Below are positions 9,012-16,015 of a stretch of 64,000 nucleotides of DNA, piece after piece (position 1 is the first letter of the stretch; each line of letters starts with the position of its first letter). The DNA lies in the NCBI GenBank assembly GCA_022647615.1, contig JALCKZ010000001.1, forward strand, positions 1,600,178 to 1,664,177. The letters run 5' to 3'. The DNA comes from Bacteroidales bacterium. GTDB taxonomy: Bacteria > Bacteroidota > Bacteroidia > Bacteroidales > UBA932. The position numbers and the translations under genes are program-made. The notes beneath the pieces were generated by a model that worked only from the letters and a program-made list of their open reading frames with translations, did not search any database and was not told the origin of the DNA.

Positions 9012-9056
9012 CACAAAAGGCAGGCTTTTAAGGCCTGCCTTTTGTGTGGAGTTGAC
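9002..9056. repeat. 24-bp perfect inverted repeat covering the tRNA-Ala 3' end
   Basis: The left arm 9002-9025 and right arm 9033-9056 are perfect complements around a 7-base loop TTTTAAG. The inner part (AAAAGGCAGGC/GCCTGCCTTTT) looks like a terminator stem, though no T-run follows the right arm. The outer nine bases are the 3' acceptor and T-arm bases of tRNA-Ala, so the right arm carries an inverted copy of the tRNA end. Confidence 0.9.
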
Positions 9057-9066
9057 ACCTGCTTTT

Positions 9067-9107
9067 ACGTGGCTTCGCCACGGAGAGGCACCGCGCCACG
9101 TGGCGCG
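9067..9107. repeat. Two GC-rich palindromes
   Basis: CGTGGC-TTC-GCCACG (9068-9082) and the 16-bp palindrome CGCGCCACGTGGCGCG (9092-9107) lie in an otherwise AT-rich intergenic stretch. They resemble the palindromes at 24841-24853 and 59187-59200, suggesting a dispersed REP-like family. Confidence 0.6.
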
Positions 9108-9127
9108 GGTTGAAAGTTACCTAGCTT

Positions 9128-9229
9128 TGCAATATGCTGTATATAAGCAATTAATAAACAGACTCTTCATTAGCGAAGGGTCTATCCGGAATTTATTAAT
9201 GGTCAGCAGGTTATAGATGGCCGTAATTT
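9128..9229. repeat. 102-bp direct repeat, copy A
   Basis: This copy matches 12943-13044 in the same orientation with about five mismatches in 102 bp. Its end touches the stop codon of the LytTR gene. Inside, TTAATAAA/TTTATTAA and AGACTCTTC/GAAGGGTCT form a nested stem-loop that is fully paired, counting one G:U. Confidence 0.92.
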
Positions 9230-9911
9230 ACATCTGCCTATATTTCCTTGAAATTTCCAGTTTTTTCCCATCTACTATGACGTATGTTGCCGTTCTTTCT
9301 GTTATATGATTGGTGTTAACCAAATATGAGCGATGTATCCTTTCAAATTGCTTATCCATAACTTCACTCCACCTGGAAATTTTCATTTTAGTTCTGTATG
9401 ATGTATCTCCAATTGTGTGTACCCAAACCTCATCATCATTTGATTCAATATAGGTTATATCATTTATTTTTATCGTTATTTTCTTTCTATCTGAAATAAA
9501 ATCAAATGTTTTATCACTTTGGTATGTTTCCCGTGATGATATAGGGAATATCTTTATTTCTAAATAATTATTAAGAATAATGAATGCCGCAGCAGTCAAT
9601 AAAATAAATACAGGGTTTAATAGAATCGCATCAGGTTGTTGCATATTGCGGAGATACCATTGAGCGGAAAATATGCCTAGATATATTACAATAAAGACTG
9701 TGATGGTAAGTATTATTGAATTTTTAATTCCCTCTTTTTTATTTTTAAAGGAAATATCTTTTTTAAGGTATTGTGCCAAAAGTACACCCGGAAGCATTGA
9801 GCAAGAAATAAAGATAGCTTCGGAGAATTTGTAGTGGGCACTTATCAACATTAAACTAAGCAAGAGCATAGCTACTCCCCAATATAATATGTGATATTGT
9901 AATTTATTCAT
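9228..9911 (-). CDS. Membrane-anchored LytTR-family transcriptional regulator
   Basis: A 227-residue protein with four hydrophobic helices in the first 120 residues (for example YWGVAMLLLSLMLISAHY and IILTITVFIVIYLGIF) and a C-terminal LytTR DNA-binding domain at about 135-226. Family hallmarks include ITYIESNDDEVWVHTIGD and the basic stretch FERIHRSYLVNTNHI. There is no receiver domain, so the signal probably comes through the membrane helices. LytTR proteins bind pairs of short direct repeats. It points away from a mini ExbB-like gene and an outer-membrane barrel gene, which are the likely targets. The stop codon abuts direct repeat A, and the low GC of the gene matches the rest of the island. 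Confidence 0.88.
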   Translation of the reverse strand: MNKLQYHILYWGVAMLLLSLMLISAHYKFSEAIFISCSMLPGVLLAQYLKKDISFKNKKEGIKNSIILTITVFIVIYLGIFSAQWYLRNMQQPDAILLNPVFILLTAAAFIILNNYLEIKIFPISSRETYQSDKTFDFISDRKKITIKINDITYIESNDDEVWVHTIGDTSYRTKMKISRWSEVMDKQFERIHRSYLVNTNHITERTATYVIVDGKKLEISRKYRQM

Positions 9912-10216
9912 ATTATGCTTGTTACATTATTTTATAACTATTACATTCACTTGTTGCGGAATACTTTGTTTTATGTGCTGATGAATTGACATTATCTTTA
10001 GGTTCGCTCTTACAAAAATGGCAAATTTATTTATAAATAAACAGCTGTCGTGGCTCCAAAAGGAGAGATAGGTGGATTTGACACATAGATAGCGGGTTTT
10101 AAAAATATCATTTTTCCTATTTGCACATATTTTTGTACTTGAAAAATATGAAATGCTTTCTTTCCAAAAGAATAAATACTTGTATAATAATTAATTATTA
10201 ACCTAAAATTACAACT
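9912..10216. promoter_or_regulatory. Divergent AT-rich control region
   Basis: These 305 bp separate the leftward LytTR gene from the rightward ExbB-like gene. Visible elements are a 16-bp perfect palindrome TTTATTTATAAATAAA (10026-10041), a small hairpin CTCC-AAAA-GGAG (10054-10065) and a possible -7 element TATTTTTG (10128-10135) facing right. I see no open frame. An operator for the LytTR protein would be expected here, but no paired 9-bp direct repeats stand out. Confidence 0.4.
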
Positions 10217-10528
10217 ATGTTTCAATTATTTTATGCTGGTGGACCAGTAGGAATGTCAATAATAACTATTTTATTCGTAGCAATTTGCCTTTCTGCATGG
10301 AAGGCTCCGGCTTGGGTAAAAGAGTTTGGAATTTTGGCCATGTTGGTTGGCGTTGTGTACAGTATGTTAGGGGCCTTTCAGTTATGTGCGGCTATCCAAG
10401 TTGCCGCAATGCCGCCCGCTGGTGTTATGGCCGGCGGCATTAAGGTGTCTCTTATCCCCGTAATCTACGGTATTGTAGTTTATGCAATTTCCTTGGTTAT
10501 TCGTATTATTCAAAAGCCAAGGATATAG
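10217..10528 (+). CDS. Small MotA/TolQ/ExbB-like membrane protein
   Basis: A 103-residue protein with three hydrophobic segments. The segment PAGVMAGGIKVSLIPVIYGI resembles the pore-helix signature of the MotA/TolQ/ExbB proton-channel family (an ala/gly-rich GI, a small residue, then a glycine in the next helix). It is less than half the length of ExbB and lacks a cytoplasmic domain. No ExbD or TonB partner is encoded nearby. It lies between a LytTR regulator and a large outer-membrane barrel, so it might energise or regulate that barrel, but this is inference. The family call rests on motif similarity only and could be wrong. Confidence 0.6.
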   Translation: MFQLFYAGGPVGMSIITILFVAICLSAWKAPAWVKEFGILAMLVGVVYSMLGAFQLCAAIQVAAMPPAGVMAGGIKVSLIPVIYGIVVYAISLVIRIIQKPRI

Positions 10529-10582
10529 TTTAAATTATTAGCAAATGGCGTAGTTCTGCAAGGTTATTAAAAACACACGGTG

Positions 10583-12931
10583 ATGAATAATAGCATATTT
10601 AAGTTGTTATTTAACTCCCTTTTGTTGTTGATTACAATTGCACCTCAGTCAGTCTTTGCTCAGCGTATTGTTAAGCAAATAGTTGCAGATAAAAACAATG
10701 TGCCTATTACAGACGTTGTAGTGTATCTGTCAAAACTTACTGATACAACTAAGATTATTGGACACACAGTATCAGACAATACGGGGGCATTTACATTTAA
10801 CGTTCCCATAGGACAATGGGAATTGAAATATTCAAGTCTTGGCTATAAAACGTCCAGCGTAACTTTAGAAGTAAAAGATAGGTCTTCAGATACTCTGAAT
10901 TTGACGACAAAAATTCTGGAAGACGATAATATTCTTTTAAAAACACTTATTGTACAGGCAAATAGATATAACTCAAAAATAGACCATTTAAGTATTTTGT
11001 TCTCTCCAGCGCAAATAAGCAAATCAAAAACGGCAAGAGATTTAATGCTAAATGTCCCTTTTTTAATTGTGAATAAAATTTCAAATACGCTTTCATCGGT
11101 AGATGGGAAGAATGTACTGATACTGATTAACGGCGTTAAGGCGAGTGATCAGGACTTATTGATTATTCCTCCACAAAAAATAATCAAGGCTGATTATTAC
11201 GATGTTCCGCCAGCAAAATATACAGATTCAAAAAGGGTTATTAACATAACAACCAGCAATTTAGATTCTGGTATATCAGGCAATATTTACTTAAATGTAA
11301 CTGGCTTTTTCTCCGAGTTTACCCCGTATTTCTCATATATCCATGGCCATAGTCAGTTTACATTGGGATACAATTTTCACTTAAATAGAGTCTTGAGCGG
11401 CATACAAGACTCATATCAAGATTGTTATAGCTATGATTTAAAATCAGACAAATACATGTACACTCTTTTTCAGGAGGAAAAAAACTGGGGAACGCAAAAT
11501 GCGGTATATGCCGGCTATACAAATTCAATAAAAAATTCTCATGTCTTTCAAGTAAAAATTAATCTTAGTTATGCTACAGATAACTATGATGATAAAAGAA
11601 ATATTAGCACATCTGTAAGTAGTACTATGGAAAGTTTTAACGGATTTAGAAACAGCCATATATATAGCATGTCTCCCAAAGCAGATATTTATTATTCAAA
11701 AAATATTAACAGAAAAACTGTTTTGTCCGCTAACTTGGTTGGTACCCTTTACCACAATATTCAAAAAATCATATCAGGGGAATCAAGCATGACTGTCTTT
11801 AATGATAGCCTGAACTTGCACAATGAAAAAAAATCAATTATTGGCGAGGTAATTTGCGAGCATAATGGAAATGCTAATTTAAGTTATTCAATTGGGTATA
11901 AGGCAAATGTGGCATGGATGGACTACAATGTAAGTAACTCTATAAAAAATGATAATAAAACGCAGTATATCAATCAGACCCATTCATTATTTGCTGAGAT
12001 CAAAGGAGCAGTATACGGGTTTAATTACAGAATAAGTCTTAATGACAATTTCATTTGGAACAAAAATGACAGCAACAAAGAACGCCAAAATATCTTTTCC
12101 CCTACAATCCTAATCGGCCGCAAAATAAGTCAATCTCTTCAAATCAGGTTAAAATACGCCTCAAAACCTATAAATCCCTCATCTTCACAAATATCCAATA
12201 ATACAATTTATCTGATGAGCAACATGGTTAGTACGGGGAATACAAAATTAAGAAGCGCCAAAGAGAATTATTTGTCATTTATTGCGGATTATGAAAACAC
12301 ATACTTTAATCTTGGTATGAATGTATTTGTTAACAAGGCTAAACGAAGTATTTTCAGCAACTTCCTTATTGACAGCATAAATAACAAACCAGTCATTGTT
12401 ATGCGCCCTGAAAATGCGGTGCTAGACAACGAATTTGGAGTTGAAGGAGATTTCTCTCTGCATCCACTAGAATCATTGAATATTACTTATTCCATCAAAA
12501 GCATTTACCATTCATTTAAACCTAATCAAACAGCTAAAGCATACAATAAGTGGTATTTTCCAATGTGTTTATCTATAAACTACACATTTAAATCTTTTAC
12601 TTTTAGTTATTATCAAAAGTTTAAGAGTAATTATCTTGAAAATATATATGTGCTTGGTGTAGAAAAAGTTGCATACTTTACACTAGACTATACTTACAAA
12701 AATTTTGATTTTGGTATTGCTTATTATTTTCCATTTGGCAAGGATAATTATTATAATAAAACAACACCTCAGAGTGCTATAATTCACAACACTGATGCCC
12801 GTTTGAAGAGCAAAGAAGGGACCATTGGATTTACTTTCTCATGGAATTTCCATAGGGGGTCCAAATATAATATTAACAGAAAATTAAACAATTCCGATGA
12901 CGATGCCGGGACTTATGGAAATGTGCATTAG
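10583..12931 (+). CDS. Outer-membrane beta-barrel protein with carboxypeptidase-like N-domain
   Basis: A protein of about 782 residues with a signal peptide ending near SVFAQ. Residues 30-115 form a carboxypeptidase-regulatory-like fold (TDVVVYLSKLTDTT, GAFTFNVPIG, YSSLGYKTSSV). A short plug-like region follows (VDGKNVLILINGVKASDQDL). The rest alternates aromatic and polar residues as in a large barrel, ending in a beta strand (FTFSWNF). It resembles the TonB-dependent-receptor-like OMP family of Bacteroidota, but no TonB box is evident and no SusD partner follows. I chose the ATG at 10583; a GTG lies just before it. Gene sequence is AT-rich compared with msrA downstream. Its stop lies 11 bp before direct repeat B. 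Substrate unknown. Confidence 0.85.
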   Translation: MNNSIFKLLFNSLLLLITIAPQSVFAQRIVKQIVADKNNVPITDVVVYLSKLTDTTKIIGHTVSDNTGAFTFNVPIGQWELKYSSLGYKTSSVTLEVKDRSSDTLNLTTKILEDDNILLKTLIVQANRYNSKIDHLSILFSPAQISKSKTARDLMLNVPFLIVNKISNTLSSVDGKNVLILINGVKASDQDLLIIPPQKIIKADYYDVPPAKYTDSKRVINITTSNLDSGISGNIYLNVTGFFSEFTPYFSYIHGHSQFTLGYNFHLNRVLSGIQDSYQDCYSYDLKSDKYMYTLFQEEKNWGTQNAVYAGYTNSIKNSHVFQVKINLSYATDNYDDKRNISTSVSSTMESFNGFRNSHIYSMSPKADIYYSKNINRKTVLSANLVGTLYHNIQKIISGESSMTVFNDSLNLHNEKKSIIGEVICEHNGNANLSYSIGYKANVAWMDYNVSNSIKNDNKTQYINQTHSLFAEIKGAVYGFNYRISLNDNFIWNKNDSNKERQNIFSPTILIGRKISQSLQIRLKYASKPINPSSSQISNNTIYLMSNMVSTGNTKLRSAKENYLSFIADYENTYFNLGMNVFVNKAKRSIFSNFLIDSINNKPVIVMRPENAVLDNEFGVEGDFSLHPLESLNITYSIKSIYHSFKPNQTAKAYNKWYFPMCLSINYTFKSFTFSYYQKFKSNYLENIYVLGVEKVAYFTLDYTYKNFDFGIAYYFPFGKDNYYNKTTPQSAIIHNTDARLKSKEGTIGFTFSWNFHRGSKYNINRKLNNSDDDAGTYGNVH

Positions 12932-12942
12932 GTATCTCTCTG

Positions 12943-13044
12943 TGCAATATGCTGTATATCAGTAACTAATAAACAGACTCTCCATTAGCGAAGGGTCTAT
13001 CCAGAATTTATTAATGGTCAGCAGGTTATAGATGGCCGTAATTT
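12943..13044. repeat. 102-bp direct repeat, copy B
   Basis: Direct copy of 9128-9229, with its stem-loop weakened by one mismatch (AGACTCTCC against GAAGGGTCT). It lies between the barrel gene and the msrA promoter. The two copies bracket the LytTR/ExbB-like/barrel genes. Confidence 0.92.
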
Positions 13045-13046
13045 TT

Positions 13047-13054
13047 TACTTTTG
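13047..13054 (+). promoter_or_regulatory. -7 element for msrA
   Basis: TACTTTTG matches TAnnTTTG, 14 bp before the msrA ATG, implying a very short leader. It begins three bases after direct repeat B, so any -33 contact would fall inside the repeat. No TTG is seen there. Confidence 0.5.
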
Positions 13055-13068
13055 CAAAAATAAACTAT

Positions 13069-13572
13069 ATGACAAAGACAATATATTTGGCAGGCGGATG
13101 TTTCTGGGGAACAGAGCATTATCTTAAGATGGTGAACGGAGTTGCGAATACTGAGGTTGGATTTGCAAACGGGCATACGGATAATCCGTCTTATAAGGAA
13201 GTGTGTACGGATAAGACCGGTTTTGCTGAGACTGTTAAAGTTGAATATGACCAGAACGTGCTGCCGCTGAGCAAGTTGCTTGATATTTTCTTTAAGGCAA
13301 TAGATCCTACAAGTTTGAATAAGCAAGGACATGATATTGGCACTCAGTACCGTACAGGTATTTATTATGTAGACGCAGAAGATAAAAAAATTATAGATGA
13401 AGCTGTCGGGACCTTGACAAAACTTTATACTAAGCCAATTGCTCTTGAGGTACTGCCGCTTAAAAACTTTTATAACGCAGAGGAGTATCATCAAGATTAT
13501 CTGGATAAGAATCCAACGGGTTATTGCCATCTTAGTCAGGACCTTTTCATTTTTGCAAAAAAAGCGAATTAA
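13069..13572 (+). CDS. msrA: Peptide methionine sulfoxide reductase MsrA
   Basis: A 167-residue cytosolic enzyme that reduces the S-epimer of methionine sulfoxide in proteins, part of oxidative-damage repair. The active-site motif GGCFWGTEHY is at the N-terminus, with the catalytic cysteine at position 11. GHDIGTQYRTGIYY and the C-terminal NPTGYCHLS, with a possible resolving cysteine, fit the family. Length is typical, with no fused MsrB domain. No msrB lies nearby. One 9-mer copy at 13403 is read as part of AVGT. It sits between the repeat-bounded island and the three-kinase cluster, and no functional link to either is apparent. Confidence 0.97.
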   Translation: MTKTIYLAGGCFWGTEHYLKMVNGVANTEVGFANGHTDNPSYKEVCTDKTGFAETVKVEYDQNVLPLSKLLDIFFKAIDPTSLNKQGHDIGTQYRTGIYYVDAEDKKIIDEAVGTLTKLYTKPIALEVLPLKNFYNAEEYHQDYLDKNPTGYCHLSQDLFIFAKKAN

Positions 13573-13651
13573 TGCTTTAGAATGTCTCTGCCATAGGTGT
13601 AATTGTGAATGTTTTTTTGTAAATTCGCATCTAATAGGCTGAACTTTAAAC

Positions 13652-16015
13652 ATGAAGCGAACACTTTTTATTGCTGTTCTATTAATCATTTCTTTTTCTT
13701 GTTGCTCTCTCAATGCATTTGCTGAGTCTGATGTGGAGAGTCCGGAGACAGATGTTCAGCTAATTTCCCAATCTGATTCAATAATTTTTCTTGCTGATTT
13801 GTACTACCCTCCTTATGAGTTTGTGGACAATAATGGTAAGTCCGTAGGTTTTAATATTGACCTTACAAGGACTCTGATGAAGAGGTTAGGAATCAGCAGA
13901 TTCCGTATTATATCAATGGATTGGCCAAAAGTTCTTAAATACTATGATGAGCATTCTAATTCTGTTATCATTGGTATGAACTGGACTGCAAAGAAAAGTC
14001 AGAAATATGCATATGGGCCAATCCATAATAGTCTGACACATTGTGTGTTGTATAGAAAAGGAAGTAAAAAGATAACATCTCTTTCTCAACTTGCCGGCAA
14101 GAAAATTCTTGTAGAATCTGAAACAAGCATGGAGGAGATGCTGATGGCTATGGGCTTTGGCAAGGAGGTTATATCTGTAAATGATTATGGCCCTGCTATA
14201 TTAGATTTGTCAAAGGGAAAATATGATGCTGTTGTTTGTGAAGGGCAAGTTGCCAGATATCTTTTGAAGTCTTTGAAAATTAAAAACATAAAAATTTCTG
14301 ACATGCATCTGCCTACACAGCGGTATTGTTTTGTGGGACGTGACACTGCGCTGATGAACAAGATAAGAGACATGTTGGAGAGAATGAATGTTGACGGCAG
14401 CTATGAAACATTGACTGACAGATGGTTGCAAAATGACAGAGATATCAATATCCCTCCCGGTGTCTATGTCATTATTTGCATACTGATTTTTTCTGCTCTA
14501 TTTTTTGCGTTCTATTCATTGCTCTTAAAAAAGCGCATTGTTAACGCCGAGTCTGAATTAAACAGCCGCGGAAAGCAGATGGCTTTGGCTCTTAAGTCCT
14601 CCCACACTGTCTATTGGGAATTGGATACCAAGAGTAACAAGATAAAAACTTATAATGATCCATTCTTGAATTATGAGGATGGCAAGGAGATGGATTTGGA
14701 TGAGTATTTTAGGGTGGTGAAGTTAAGCGATATAAAAGATATGCAACTTATGATTGATAAGTTGAAAACTGGTAGTAATGAAAACTTATCTTCTGATGTT
14801 CAGCTATGGTATCCTAAAGATGGCAAATGGCATTATTGCCAGGCAACAGCAGCACCTTTGAAAGTTGGACAAAACGGTGTTGTTTTAAAGTACGTTGGTT
14901 TCAGAAGAGATAATACGCCACTTGTGGAAATGGGGGAGAAAATGAGGCATTTTATCACAAGGATGGACTTTGTAATGAAGGAAAGCAATATTCAGACATG
15001 GGAATATTCGCCTGATACTGACGTGTTTAAAGTTTATTCAGATGTGCATACGGTTGTTGCTGAAATTAAGTCAAGTGACTTTTTAGAAAAGTTAACCGCG
15101 CAGGATAAAATAGAAGCTCGTGCAATTTATAACAGTATAAAAGATGGCACTTGCAAGCCTTTTTCTGTGACTAGGAAAATTGATTATGGCGGAAATATTG
15201 GCATAAAATATATTTCTTACAATGGTGTGCCTCTGCGTGATAAATCTGGAAAAGTTACAGACTTCTTTGGACTTAGAAGAGATGTTACAGATTTGATGAG
15301 CATTCAGGAGGAGTTAAAAGTAGAGATGGAAAAGGCACAGCAGGCGGACAAGTTAAAGTCAGCTTTCCTTGCAAACATGAGCCATGATATTAGAACACCT
15401 CTTAATGCGATAGTAGGTTTTGCCGGTTTGCTTCAAGAAGATGATGACAAAGAGAGCAAAAACGAGTATATCAGTCTGATTAACAGCAACAGCGAGCTTC
15501 TTTTAAGGTTGGTCAATGATATACTAGACCTTTCCAAGATTGAGGCTGGAGCTGTGCAAATAGCTGAGAACGAGTTTGATATGTCAAAGTGCTTTGCGGA
15601 TACGATAAGTTCCGTCAAGAGCAAAGTGCCGGCAGGGGTAAAGCTTGTGGAGAACAATCCGTACGCAGAGTGCATAATATTCTCTGACCATCAGAGGATA
15701 GCCCAGATACTTACAAACTTCATAACAAATGCCATCAAATATACTCCTCACGGAACCATCACAGCATCATACGTTTACGAGAACGGAGGTGTAAAGATTG
15801 CTGTATCGGATACCGGCATTGGCATTCCGGAGGAGAAGCAATACCGTATATTTCAGAGGTTTGAGAAGCTGGATAATTTTGCCCAGGGAACAGGGCTTGG
15901 CCTTTCTATCTGCAAGGCGATAGTTGATACCTGCGGAGGAAAGATTGGCTTTACCTCAAAAGAAAATCAAGGCTCAACATTTTGGGCGTGGATTCCTTGC
16001 AGGCGTTTAATGTAA
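13652..16015 (+). CDS. Sensor histidine kinase 1 with periplasmic SBP_bac_3 domain
   Basis: A 787-residue inner-membrane kinase. Order: signal peptide (1-24), a type 3 solute-binding domain at about 43-262 (FLADLYYPPYEFVDNNGKSV), one membrane helix near 270-291, two PAS-like regions (about 305-420 and 430-545), HisKA with His578 (MSHDIRTPLNAIVGF), and an HATPase domain with N box TNFITNAIKYT, G1 DTGIGIP, F box FQRFEKL and G2 GTGLGLSICKAIV. All catalytic boxes are intact. Small-ligand sensing of the amino-acid or polar-solute type is likely, but the ligand is unknown. No receiver domain is fused and no response regulator lies nearby. Its stop overlaps the next start (TAATG). The kinase half is nearly identical in DNA to kinase 2. 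Confidence 0.93.
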   Translation: MKRTLFIAVLLIISFSCCSLNAFAESDVESPETDVQLISQSDSIIFLADLYYPPYEFVDNNGKSVGFNIDLTRTLMKRLGISRFRIISMDWPKVLKYYDEHSNSVIIGMNWTAKKSQKYAYGPIHNSLTHCVLYRKGSKKITSLSQLAGKKILVESETSMEEMLMAMGFGKEVISVNDYGPAILDLSKGKYDAVVCEGQVARYLLKSLKIKNIKISDMHLPTQRYCFVGRDTALMNKIRDMLERMNVDGSYETLTDRWLQNDRDINIPPGVYVIICILIFSALFFAFYSLLLKKRIVNAESELNSRGKQMALALKSSHTVYWELDTKSNKIKTYNDPFLNYEDGKEMDLDEYFRVVKLSDIKDMQLMIDKLKTGSNENLSSDVQLWYPKDGKWHYCQATAAPLKVGQNGVVLKYVGFRRDNTPLVEMGEKMRHFITRMDFVMKESNIQTWEYSPDTDVFKVYSDVHTVVAEIKSSDFLEKLTAQDKIEARAIYNSIKDGTCKPFSVTRKIDYGGNIGIKYISYNGVPLRDKSGKVTDFFGLRRDVTDLMSIQEELKVEMEKAQQADKLKSAFLANMSHDIRTPLNAIVGFAGLLQEDDDKESKNEYISLINSNSELLLRLVNDILDLSKIEAGAVQIAENEFDMSKCFADTISSVKSKVPAGVKLVENNPYAECIIFSDHQRIAQILTNFITNAIKYTPHGTITASYVYENGGVKIAVSDTGIGIPEEKQYRIFQRFEKLDNFAQGTGLGLSICKAIVDTCGGKIGFTSKENQGSTFWAWIPCRRLM

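Noticed and set aside
9128..13044. Integrative element with an integrase
   Set aside because: No integrase, transposase or relaxase gene is found within or beside the repeats, so only a passive repeat-bounded island is claimed.
13018..13713. 231-codon minus-strand frame over msrA
   Set aside because: Antisense to a clear msrA and overlaps repeat B; translation has no recognisable features.
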